From Verrucomicrobiia bacterium (GTDB lineage: Bacteria > Verrucomicrobiota > Verrucomicrobiia > CAIQCK01): DNA of 5,463 nucleotides. The position numbers and the translations under genes are program-made. The stretch is from NCBI GenBank assembly GCA_026417675.1, contig JAOACV010000048.1:4017-9479 (forward strand). Direction: 5' to 3'. Under the pieces are notes generated by a model. The model had not been told where the DNA came from and searched no databases. It was given only the letters and a program-made list of their open reading frames with translations. Below are positions 1 to 5,463 of the stretch, piece by piece. Position 1 is the stretch's first letter. Each line of letters opens with the position of its first letter.

Positions 1-2
1 AA

Positions 3-416
3 CTGGCCGGGGACCTTCTCTTGGGCGAGAGTGCGATGCGTTACATCCGGGAACATCCGGGACACATCGCGTGGCTCTGGCCGGCTAAGGCGCTGAACTT
101 CTTCTGGTTGTGGCCCGAAACCCAAACGCAAAACCCTCACACGACTTGGGCGACCAAGGCGGTCGGCGCGCTGACGTTCGGCCCGGTGCTTTTGCTGGGA
201 GTCATCGGCTGGTTCTGCGGTGTGCTGGACCGGCGCCGCGCAACTATTATCATCATCTACTTCGCCACGTTTGTAGCCGTGGCTGCCGTGACCATCTCGA
301 AGGTTCGCTTTCGCATGCCACTGGACGTTTACCTGATGATGTTCGCCGCCGCGACAGTTGAATGGTTCCTGATGCGCCGAAAAGGCGAGCGGCGGCGTGC
401 TGAAGCTCGAGAGTAA
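3..416 (+). CDS. C-terminal part of an ArnT/PMT-type (GT39-like) membrane glycosyltransferase, 5' end outside the window
   Basis: The reading frame is open from the left edge, so only the last 137 residues are present. An internal TTG at 21 and an ATG at 36 are not credible starts because the frame continues upstream. The visible part begins with a juxtamembrane stretch (YIREHPGHIAWLWPAKALNF) of the kind that precedes the last helices of polyprenyl-phosphate-sugar-dependent glycosyltransferases. Two hydrophobic segments follow (about 165-230 and 238-297), then the motif KVRFRMPLDVYLMMFAAA, which matches the 'RFRxPxxPFLxxxAA' ending common in this superfamily. It closes with a basic tail (RRKGERRRAEARE). 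Such proteins move a sugar from a lipid carrier to an acceptor on the outer face of the inner membrane. The catalytic N-terminal loop is not visible, so donor and acceptor cannot be inferred. It lies 68 nt upstream of the exosortase and probably belongs to the same operon. An O-antigen ligase or another polytopic protein is a less likely alternative. Confidence 0.72.
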   Translation: MAGDLLLGESAMRYIREHPGHIAWLWPAKALNFFWLWPETQTQNPHTTWATKAVGALTFGPVLLLGVIGWFCGVLDRRRATIIIIYFATFVAVAAVTISKVRFRMPLDVYLMMFAAATVEWFLMRRKGERRRAEARE

Positions 417-484
417 AAACAAGCCCGCACTCCCCCGTCGCGCCGTTGCAGCGGGTCGGGTCGCGTGATAGGATGCGCGCGCTT

Positions 485-1450
485 ATGGCAGTCGAGACGA
501 AGACCACCGGATTGGCGGAGCGGCCAGCGCCCAAGCCGCTGTTGCCGTTTGACTGGAAGGATCGCCAGACGCAAGTGAACCTCTTGCTGGCGGCGGTTGT
601 GGCGGGGTTGATCGGCTATCTCTACTTCCGTGTGGATTCCTTTTGGTATTCCTACATGGGTTATTTGCGCGGACCCGACCAGATGTATTCGCACGCCCCG
701 CTTATTCCGCTGGTATCGCTCTGGTTGCTGTGGCGGGCGCGATACTCGTTGTTTGAGGCGCCGCGGCAAACGACGACGTGGGCGGCGGGGTTGGTGGCGC
801 TGGCGCTGATGATGTTTTTCGTCGGCCACAAAACAGAACTATGGCGGCTGGGGTTGATTTCGTTGATTCTGTTGCTCTGGTCCATCCCCATGTTTCTCTG
901 GGGCTGGCAGGTAGCCAAGAGGTTGATGTTCCCGGTGGGTTTCTTGCTGTTCGCCGTGCCGCTGAACTTTGTGGTGGGGATGACCAATCCTCTCAAACGC
1001 ATGGTGTCGGCCACTGCCGCGGCGATATTGAATCTCATCGGCGTGCCCGTGGAACGGCTGGGCGCGCAGATTTTCTCGGTGCCACAGGGCAGATTCCAGC
1101 TCGAGGTGGCCGACGCGTGCAGCGGCATCAACTCCCTGATTGCGTTGGTGACGCTGGCCACGGTCTATGGCTACGTGGTGCGCGAGCGGAACTGGCAACG
1201 CTGGGTGCTGGTCCTCGCGGCAGTCCCGCTGGCCATGCTGGGCAATCTCGTCCGGGTAACCTCCTCCGGCGTGGTTGGCAGCATGTTTGGCCAGGAGGCG
1301 ATTGGAGTGTTTGACAAGTTTTCGACGTTTGTGGTGTTCATCCCGGCGATCGCGATGTTGTTGCTGGTGGACCGGTTGCTGGACATGGACTACAGGGCGT
1401 TGAAGAAACGCCTTTTCAGGCCATCCGGGGCACGGAGTTGGAACGGATGA
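485..1450 (+). CDS. Exosortase/archaeosortase family integral membrane protein with a replaced third catalytic residue
   Basis: This is a 321-residue polytopic protein with about eight hydrophobic helices. Exosortases are thought to cut and transfer proteins carrying a C-terminal PEP-CTERM-like anchor at the cytoplasmic membrane, usually in exopolysaccharide-producing Gram-negatives. Recognition rests on the early YSHAPLIPL segment (family 'ysHgfl' motif), the active-site block VADACSGINSL with Cys212, and GNLVRVTS with Arg257. The third family residue, usually His in a 'G-F-x-H-x-x-S-G-x-x-x-F' context, falls by eye on Asp277 in GVFDKFSTFVVF. No His occurs after Cys212. The start is uncertain. 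I chose ATG 485 because AGG at 470-472 lies 12 nt upstream; ATG 473 directly abuts that AGG, and an in-frame TTG at 446 has no support. The stop overlaps the next start (ATGA), indicating translational coupling to the EpsI-like gene. Family assignment is firm. Activity and subtype are not determined. Confidence 0.88.
   Translation: MAVETKTTGLAERPAPKPLLPFDWKDRQTQVNLLLAAVVAGLIGYLYFRVDSFWYSYMGYLRGPDQMYSHAPLIPLVSLWLLWRARYSLFEAPRQTTTWAAGLVALALMMFFVGHKTELWRLGLISLILLLWSIPMFLWGWQVAKRLMFPVGFLLFAVPLNFVVGMTNPLKRMVSATAAAILNLIGVPVERLGAQIFSVPQGRFQLEVADACSGINSLIALVTLATVYGYVVRERNWQRWVLVLAAVPLAMLGNLVRVTSSGVVGSMFGQEAIGVFDKFSTFVVFIPAIAMLLLVDRLLDMDYRALKKRLFRPSGARSWNG
1434..1450 (+). promoter_or_regulatory. Ribosome binding site and ATGA stop/start overlap setting the epsI start
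   Basis: GGAG at 1434-1437 lies nine bases before ATG 1447, whose last two bases belong to the exosortase stop TGA (1448-1450). This is the best Shine-Dalgarno match at any start in the window. It favours ATG 1447 over the in-frame TTG at 1438. The overlap suggests the two proteins are made in linked amounts. Confidence 0.7.
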
Positions 1451-2148
1451 AATCGTGGCGTCCCTACCTCGTGTTGATCGTGTTACTGGCGGCGACGCTG
1501 GGGTTGACGGCGTTTGCCGGCAAAGTCACCCACGTCAGCGAGGCAGGCATTGTTATGTCGTTGCCGCCGCGCTTAGGTGACTGGGTGGGCGAGCCGGCCG
1601 AGGTGACGGAGCGCGAACGGCTTGGCCTGCCGCGGGACACGGAGTTTGAGCGCAAGCGATACTGGGACGCCTTCGGGCATGAGGTTTACTGTTCCATCGT
1701 GCTGGCCGGGAAAGATTCCCGCAGCATCCATCGTCCGGAGACCTGTCTGCCCGCGCAAGGCTGGGCGATTTTGGACGCGCGCTATGAGAACGTTCCGGTG
1801 GACGCGCCCGGACTGTCTTCTGTGACGGTGCGGGCGCTGAAAACGTTTTTCCGGCTGCCGGAGTCCAAAGGGGCCGGCGGCGTGACGCGGCTGACTTACT
1901 ACTGGTTCGTGGGCAAGGACCGGATGACGGCCTCGCATGTGCAACGCATCATTTGGAACAGCCTTGACCGCGTGCTGCACAACGTCAACCATCGCTGGGC
2001 TTATCTGACCGTGTCCTCGGTGGTTCCGCCTGGAGCCACCGCAGAGAAGAATCGTATCCTTGAGCTGCAAGTGCGCCAGTTGCTGCGGGACTTTGTGGGC
2101 CGCTTGATGCCGGAACTGAAGCGGTCCGCGCCGCCCGCTAAAAGCTGA
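1447..2148 (+). CDS. epsI: EpsI family exosortase-associated protein (DUF3485-like)
   Basis: This 233-residue protein has one N-terminal membrane anchor (about residues 5-24, YLVLIVLLAATLGLTAFAG). The rest should be a periplasmic domain. The segment PPRLGDWVG near residues 38-46 matches the 'lP..lg.W.g' opening of EpsI proteins. HRPETCLPAQGW at residues 95-106 is the family hallmark, with Cys100 as its conserved cysteine; a second cysteine is Cys82 in EVYCSIVLAG. The YYWFVGKDR stretch and the later 'W...DR' region also fit the family. EpsI occurs either fused to the C-terminus of an exosortase or as a separate downstream gene. Here it is separate and translationally coupled. Its biochemical role is not settled; it is linked to exopolysaccharide production and exosortase function. 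It is followed after four bases by the priming glycosyltransferase. It is close to the usual length for a stand-alone EpsI, and I see no damage. Confidence 0.88.
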   Translation: MKSWRPYLVLIVLLAATLGLTAFAGKVTHVSEAGIVMSLPPRLGDWVGEPAEVTERERLGLPRDTEFERKRYWDAFGHEVYCSIVLAGKDSRSIHRPETCLPAQGWAILDARYENVPVDAPGLSSVTVRALKTFFRLPESKGAGGVTRLTYYWFVGKDRMTASHVQRIIWNSLDRVLHNVNHRWAYLTVSSVVPPGATAEKNRILELQVRQLLRDFVGRLMPELKRSAPPAKS

Positions 2149-2152
2149 GAAC

Positions 2153-3538
2153 ATGCTGAGAGAACGCCGCCAAATCGAGAGCCAAGTGCGTCAAATCATT
2201 GACGTGCTGTTGCTCTTGGGGAGTCTTTGGCTGGCCCACACGATTCGTCGTCACCTAGGCCATGAATTGGGATTGCGGCGGGCGATGTTGTTCCGCGAAG
2301 AGGTCTGGCTGGCAGTGATCGTGGCCATCATTGGTCACTTTTCGCTCAAGGCCCACGGGTTCTACCTGCGTTCGATCAACCAGTCGCCGGGTCGGGTGTT
2401 TTGGACGGTGTTCCAGAGCATGGGTGTGTGCGTGTTGATCGTGTTGGCCCTGCTGTTTGTGCTCGATGTGCGCGAGGTCAATCGCGCGACGATCTTCCTT
2501 TTTGGCGTGATAAGCAGCGTTGCTATCTGGGTGTTCGACGGGGCTTGGAAAGGGTTGGTCATCCTGTCCGTCTCGCACCGTCAACATCGGCGGGCCGTGG
2601 TTTTGGTGGGCAGTCCGCATGAGAACGAAGGCCTGGTGAAACAGATTCACGATCATCCAGAGTGGGGCATGGAGGTCGTCTCGCAGATCAACCTGAACGT
2701 GCAAAGTGTGGAAGAGTTGGCGCAATTGATCAGAGACCGGCCGGTGGACGTGGTGATTTTCACTTCGGGGAAAAGCTATTTGCAAGAGGTCGAATCTGCT
2801 ATCCTGGCTTGCGAGGTTGAAGGAGTCGAGGCGTGGCTCGTGGCGGATTTTGTGCACACGTCCATTGCCCGGCCTGTGATGGGCGAACTCATGGGCCAAC
2901 CGATGATCGTGTTTCACTCCGGACCGAATGTTTCTTGGGCGTTGTTGTGCAAGAACGTTTTGGACCGCGTGCTATCCGCGGTGTTGTTGGTCCTGTTCGC
3001 GCCCTTGATGCTGTTGATCGCACTGGCTATCCGGCTCACCTCCCCCGGCCCGATCCTGTTCCGGCAAGAGCGATGCGGGCTGCGCGGACGTGTGTTTACC
3101 ATGCTCAAGTTCCGGTCCATGGTCAGCGACGCCGCCCAGCGACAGTCCGAGTTGGCGGCCATCAACGAAATGGACGGGCCGGTGTTCAAGATCGCCAACG
3201 ACCCGCGCGTCACGCCGCTGGGCCGCTTCCTGCGGCGCACCTCGCTGGACGAGCTGCCGCAATTGATCAACGTTCTCAAGGGCGAGCTGAGCCTGGTGGG
3301 GCCGCGGCCGTTGCCTGTCTATGAAATCAAACGCTTCAAGGACCCATGGCAGCGGCGGAGGCTCTCGATGAAGCCCGGCATGACTTGTCTCTGGCAGATC
3401 GCCGGACGGAACAAAATCGGCTTCGAGGAATGGATGCGGCTCGATCTCGAATACATTGATTCCTGGTCGCTTTGGCTCGACCTGAAGATTCTGCTGAAAA
3501 CCATCCCCGTGGTCATCAAAGGACAGGGGGCACATTAG
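2153..3538 (+). CDS. Polyprenyl-phosphate glycosylphosphotransferase (WcaJ-type sugar transferase) starting exopolysaccharide synthesis
   Basis: This 461-residue protein would transfer a sugar-1-phosphate from a nucleotide sugar to undecaprenyl phosphate on the inner face of the membrane, the first step of exopolysaccharide repeat-unit assembly. The layout is the full 'long' form: four N-terminal helices (about residues 13-130), then a Rossmann-like domain starting RRAVVLVGS at 147-154. A catalytic bacterial sugar transferase domain runs from about 267 to the end. That domain opens with a re-entrant helix broken at Pro284 (KNVLDRVLSAVLLVLFAPL). It also shows SPGPILFRQ (297-305), KFRSM, and SLDELPQL with the Asp366-Glu367 catalytic dyad. 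SLVGPRP (380-386), KPGMTCLWQ (407-415) and the closing LEYIDSWSLWLDLKILLKT follow. All expected motifs are intact. The ATG lies four bases after the epsI stop, with only a weak GAGA upstream, so expression is probably coupled. The donor sugar cannot be read from sequence. wcaJ, epsB and pssY are related names, but none can be assigned specifically. Confidence 0.93.
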   Translation: MLRERRQIESQVRQIIDVLLLLGSLWLAHTIRRHLGHELGLRRAMLFREEVWLAVIVAIIGHFSLKAHGFYLRSINQSPGRVFWTVFQSMGVCVLIVLALLFVLDVREVNRATIFLFGVISSVAIWVFDGAWKGLVILSVSHRQHRRAVVLVGSPHENEGLVKQIHDHPEWGMEVVSQINLNVQSVEELAQLIRDRPVDVVIFTSGKSYLQEVESAILACEVEGVEAWLVADFVHTSIARPVMGELMGQPMIVFHSGPNVSWALLCKNVLDRVLSAVLLVLFAPLMLLIALAIRLTSPGPILFRQERCGLRGRVFTMLKFRSMVSDAAQRQSELAAINEMDGPVFKIANDPRVTPLGRFLRRTSLDELPQLINVLKGELSLVGPRPLPVYEIKRFKDPWQRRRLSMKPGMTCLWQIAGRNKIGFEEWMRLDLEYIDSWSLWLDLKILLKTIPVVIKGQGAH

Positions 3539-3540
3539 CT

Positions 3541-3550
3541 CTGATCACTG
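3541..3550 (-). repeat. Isolated 10-bp match to the heptad repeat found after trpD
   Basis: CTGATCACTG starts two bases after the glycosyltransferase stop. Its reverse complement CAGTGATCAG is identical to 5338-5347, the first unit and a half of the heptad repeat at the other end of the window. It may be a decayed remnant of the same repeat family. Ten bases is short, and chance is a real alternative. Confidence 0.25.
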
Positions 3551-3572
3551 CGAAGAAACTGCGGCAGCACAG

Positions 3573-3601
3573 TTGACCTCAGCCACGTCCTCTGTTAGCA
3601 T
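3573..3601 (+). promoter_or_regulatory. Possible sigma70-like promoter just before the lipoprotein gene
   Basis: TTGACC (3573-3578, five of six matches to the -35 consensus) and TAGCAT (3596-3601, four of six to the -10) are separated by 17 bases, the optimal spacing. Transcription would start near 3608, about six bases before ATG 3614. That would give an almost leaderless message, in line with the absence of a Shine-Dalgarno sequence there. This is a match by eye in a G+C-rich spacer, so support is limited. I see no intrinsic terminator for the upstream operon in 3539-3572. Confidence 0.3.
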
Positions 3602-3613
3602 CCGCCGCGTTTT

Positions 3614-4204
3614 ATGAAACTTTCCCATTATCTCGCGTTCATTCTAGCCGCGGCGCTCTTGGTGGGTTGCTCCAGCAAGGAAGCTTCCAAGCCAGAGCAG
3701 CCGCCCAAAGGCCCCGCCGTTACCGGAACAACCACCGTCACCCCGGCGCCGCCGCCGCCTGTGCAGCCCGCCAAGGAGCCGGTGCAACTTTTCCCGCCGC
3801 CGACGACCACCAACGCCACGCCGATCAAGACGACCGAACCGGCCCCCAGCGCGAAACCCGCGCCAAGCATCGCACCTGCCGTCACTGCGAAGCCGGCGGA
3901 ACCCGCGAAGCCTGCAGAAACCAAGAAGCCTGGGACAGTCACCGCGCCCGGCGAGGTCAAGCCCGCAGCGCGCCCGCCCGGACAACCGCTGGCCAAGGTC
4001 GTCATGGTCAAGGCAGACGAGAAATGGCTGATCTTGCAGTTCCCCACCAATGAGATCCCCGCGCCTGGCAGCCACCTGACGCTCTACCGCGGCAAGGATC
4101 GGGTCGGCACCATCAAAGTAACCGAGCCGATGGACATCCCGAACCTGCGGGTCACTGCCGACATCCTCGACGGCAAACCGGAACGCGGCGACGAGGTGCG
4201 TTAA
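3614..4204 (+). CDS. Lipoprotein with long Pro/Ala/Lys-rich linker and small conserved-looking C-terminal domain
   Basis: This 196-residue protein has a short signal peptide ending in a clear lipobox, LVGC at residues 16-19, so Cys19 should be lipidated after signal peptidase II cleavage. Ser20 follows the Cys, which by the E. coli rule favours outer-membrane sorting. Residues 22 to about 124 are low in complexity and rich in Pro, Ala, Lys and Thr, with recurring KPAxP/AKPAE units. They look like an extended tether across periplasm or peptidoglycan. Residues 126-196 are different in composition. They read as a small beta-rich domain (KVVMVKADEKWLILQF, LTLYRGKDRVGTIKV, LRVTADILDG, ERGDEVR). 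I recall similar tails in Verrucomicrobiota lipoproteins, but cannot name a function. The start is ATG 3614; no Shine-Dalgarno sequence is visible, the upstream bases being GTTTT. trpD follows after 18 bases, so the two may share a transcript. This is a real gene judging by the lipobox and the folded C-terminal domain. Confidence 0.82.
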   Translation: MKLSHYLAFILAAALLVGCSSKEASKPEQPPKGPAVTGTTTVTPAPPPPVQPAKEPVQLFPPPTTTNATPIKTTEPAPSAKPAPSIAPAVTAKPAEPAKPAETKKPGTVTAPGEVKPAARPPGQPLAKVVMVKADEKWLILQFPTNEIPAPGSHLTLYRGKDRVGTIKVTEPMDIPNLRVTADILDGKPERGDEVR

Positions 4205-4222
4205 CTCCAGCCCTACCCCGCC

Positions 4223-5350
4223 GTGACCCTCACCGGGCCAGTCGCCTCCTACTTTCGTTCGCATGGCCCGCTGAGCGCGCGCGAGTTTCCGCCGCTGGTT
4301 GAAAGTCTGCGCCGCGGCTTGTCGCTCAGTCCGCTTGAAGCCCATCGCGCCATTCGCAGCCTGCTCTCCGAAGGTGTGAGCGACGATCTGAAAATCGAGT
4401 TTCTCGTCGCCCTCCATCGCAAGGGTGAGACCGCCGAGGAGATCGCCACGTTCGCCCTCACCTTGCGCGAACTAGCCGTCAATCCCCGCGTCGGCCCCGC
4501 GGACGTCGGCGGCCTATTGATGGACGTTTGCGGCAGCGGCGGCGACCAGCTCCACACCTTCAACATCTCCACCGCCGTCGCTTTCGTGCTGGCCGGCGCC
4601 GGTGTGCCGGTTGCCAAACACGGCAACCGGGCCGTCACCAGCCGCTGCGGCTCCGCCGACGTGCTGGAAGCCCTCGGTGTCGCCATTGAGATTCCGCCTG
4701 CGGCCGCCGCGCGTTGTTTGAAGGAGGTCGGCATCAGCTTCTTCTTCGCTCCGCTTTACCACCGCGCCTTCAAAACCATCGCTCCGATCCGCCGTCATCT
4801 CGCTGAATTGGGCCAGACCTGCGTGTTCAACATGCTCGGTCCGTTGTTGTGTCCCGCTCGGCCCTCCGCCCAACTGGTGGGTGTGTTCGACGCCTCTATG
4901 GTCCAGCGGCTCGCCGAGGCGCTGCGGCTAATGGGCGTGCGCCGCGGGATGGTTGTCAGCGGCCAGACGGAGGACGGCCGCGGCATGGACGAGTTTTCCA
5001 CTCTCGGACCGACAACCGTCGCGGAATTTTCCGAGACCGCCAAAAGCACGATCGGCGAATTCGACGCTCTCGCTTTTGGGGTGGCTCGCGCCAGTCTGAC
5101 GGACCTCGCGGGCGGCACACGCGAGGAGAACGCCGACGTCATTCGCCGCCTCCTCAACGGCACCGAACGCGGTGTGCGCCGCGACATCGTGCTGCTGAAT
5201 GCCGCCGCCGCGTTCCGCGTGGCGGGCCGTGTGCAGGACTACGAGCAAGGCTTGAAACTTGCCGAGCACACCATCGAAACGGGACAAGCCGCCGAGAAGT
5301 TGGAACGACTCGCGATTTTTACGCGCACAGCACAACGCAGTGATCAGTAA
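4223..5350 (+). CDS. trpD: Anthranilate phosphoribosyltransferase (tryptophan biosynthesis)
   Basis: This 375-residue cytosolic enzyme joins anthranilate to phosphoribosyl pyrophosphate, the second step from chorismate to tryptophan. The N-terminal helical part (about 20-85) leads into the PRPP-binding loop DVCGSGGD (101-108). Then come FNIST, VAKHGNR (130-136) and SRCGSADVLEALGV. PIRRHL (188-193) supplies the anthranilate-site arginine region, and FNMLGPL follows. MDE (255-257) matches the Asp-Glu metal-binding pair. All key positions are present. Two variations stand out: Ser105 where the family usually has Thr (GTGGD), and Cys in LLCPARP where Asn is usual (GPLxNP). At 375 residues it is somewhat longer than the common length of about 340. 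The start is GTG 4223, as no ATG or other plausible codon precedes the catalytic loop; there is no Shine-Dalgarno sequence. No other trp gene is present. The last three residues (SDQ) and the stop lie inside the downstream heptad repeat. Confidence 0.93.
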   Translation: MTLTGPVASYFRSHGPLSAREFPPLVESLRRGLSLSPLEAHRAIRSLLSEGVSDDLKIEFLVALHRKGETAEEIATFALTLRELAVNPRVGPADVGGLLMDVCGSGGDQLHTFNISTAVAFVLAGAGVPVAKHGNRAVTSRCGSADVLEALGVAIEIPPAAAARCLKEVGISFFFAPLYHRAFKTIAPIRRHLAELGQTCVFNMLGPLLCPARPSAQLVGVFDASMVQRLAEALRLMGVRRGMVVSGQTEDGRGMDEFSTLGPTTVAEFSETAKSTIGEFDALAFGVARASLTDLAGGTREENADVIRRLLNGTERGVRRDIVLLNAAAAFRVAGRVQDYEQGLKLAEHTIETGQAAEKLERLAIFTRTAQRSDQ

Positions 5351-5372
5351 CCAGTAATCAGCAGCCAGTCGG
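5338..5372 (+). repeat. Left arm of an inverted heptad (CAGTNNN) repeat, overlapping the trpD 3' end
   Basis: Five 7-bp units follow each other without gaps: CAGTGAT, CAGTAAC, CAGTAAT, CAGCAGC and CAGTCGG. The trpD stop TAA (5348-5350) sits in the second unit. Bases 5340-5355 pair with 5430-5445 at 15 of 16 positions. Confidence 0.8.
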
Positions 5373-5405
5373 GGAAAGCTCCGCTTCACCACCATCGCGC
5401 CAAGC
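5373..5405. other. Spacer between the two heptad arms
   Basis: This 33-base stretch joins the arms. It contains a small possible inner hairpin (AAGC, three-base loop, GCTT). I see no reading frame, promoter or RNA gene in it. From 5448 to the window end only 16 further bases remain, with no recognisable feature. Confidence 0.4.
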
Positions 5406-5447
5406 GCTACTGAAGGCGGATTACTGAACACTGGTTACCGATCACCG
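5406..5447 (-). repeat. Right arm of the inverted heptad repeat
   Basis: Read on the minus strand from 5447 down to 5406, this arm is six 7-bp units: CGGTGAT, CGGTAAC, CAGTGTT, CAGTAAT, CCGCCTT and CAGTAGC. The variable triplets follow the same order as in the left arm (GAT, AAC, then AAT), with one extra unit (CAGTGTT) inserted. The arms could form a long hairpin with an intervening stretch of about 33 bases. No T-run follows, so it does not look like a standard intrinsic terminator. Confidence 0.75.
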
Positions 5448-5463
5448 AGGAATGGTGCGGGAG

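Noticed and set aside
43..62. Perfect 10-bp tandem duplication (ACATCCGGGA twice)
   Set aside because: It lies in coding sequence for a family-typical segment (YIREHPGH), and two copies of a 10-mer that does not keep frame look like coincidence of codons rather than an element.
417..484. Promoter or terminator between the glycosyltransferase and the exosortase gene
   Set aside because: I found no -35/-10 pair and only a weak CCGT/GCGG stem without a T-run, so read-through is more likely.
778..1314. Second plus-strand frame inside the exosortase gene
   Set aside because: Its composition is Gly/Arg-rich and has no membrane segments or motifs, whereas the overlapping frame carries all the exosortase signatures.
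2255..2917. Minus-strand open frame of 220 codons opposite the glycosyltransferase gene
   Set aside because: It is His/Gln-rich with no motif, lying entirely inside a gene with intact family motifs. This is the usual shadow in G+C-rich coding sequence.
4205..4222. trp leader, attenuator or T-box before trpD
   Set aside because: Only 18 bases separate the genes, too short for any such element.
3644..4417. Long minus-strand open frame of 257 codons opposite the lipoprotein and the trpD start
   Set aside because: It is Arg/Gly-rich low-complexity sequence mirroring the Pro/Ala codons of the lipoprotein linker. It spans two well-supported plus-strand genes and shows no recognisable domain.
5338..5447. 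CRISPR array
   Set aside because: Units are 7 bp with 3 variable bases and no spacers of CRISPR size, and the arms are inverted rather than direct.
5338..5447. Intrinsic terminator for trpD
   Set aside because: The arms can pair, but the stem is A+T-mixed, the loop is long and no T-run follows. A role in termination or RNA stability is possible but unsupported.

Overview
The window is high in G+C and densely coded. All six genes lie on the plus strand. No gene names a lineage outright, but three things together fit the Verrucomicrobiota (Limisphaerales/Pedosphaera-like): an exosortase with an EpsI partner, a lipoprotein with a long Pro/Ala/Lys linker and a small C-terminal domain, and starts that mostly lack good Shine-Dalgarno sequences. 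This assignment is inference.

Positions 1-3538 form an envelope/exopolysaccharide block. It opens with the C-terminal end of a polytopic ArnT/PMT-type (GT39-like) glycosyltransferase. An exosortase family integral membrane protein follows, then an EpsI-type partner whose ATG overlaps the exosortase stop (ATGA). Four bases later comes a full-length WcaJ-type polyprenyl-phosphate glycosylphosphotransferase, which would start a lipid-linked glycan. The spacing (68 nt, 4-nt overlap, 4-nt gap) indicates an operon. Exosortase, EpsI and the priming transferase together are a recognised arrangement, in which exopolysaccharide synthesis is coupled to cleavage of C-terminally anchored proteins. No PEP-CTERM-like substrate is encoded in the window.

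Positions 3539-4204 hold a short spacer with a possible promoter very close to the ATG, then a lipoprotein with a clear lipobox, a long disordered linker and a conserved-looking 70-residue C-terminal domain. A complete anthranilate phosphoribosyltransferase gene (trpD) starts 18 nt downstream at a GTG codon, with no other trp gene in view.

Positions 5338-5463 carry a repeat element made of 7-bp units (consensus CAGTNNN). The units are arranged as two inverted arms that can fold into a long hairpin, and the left arm supplies the last codons and the stop of trpD.

The main oddities are an exosortase with the conserved Cys and Arg but no histidine anywhere after the Cys, so the third member of the usual catalytic set is replaced, and the heptad inverted repeat that has become part of the trpD 3' end.
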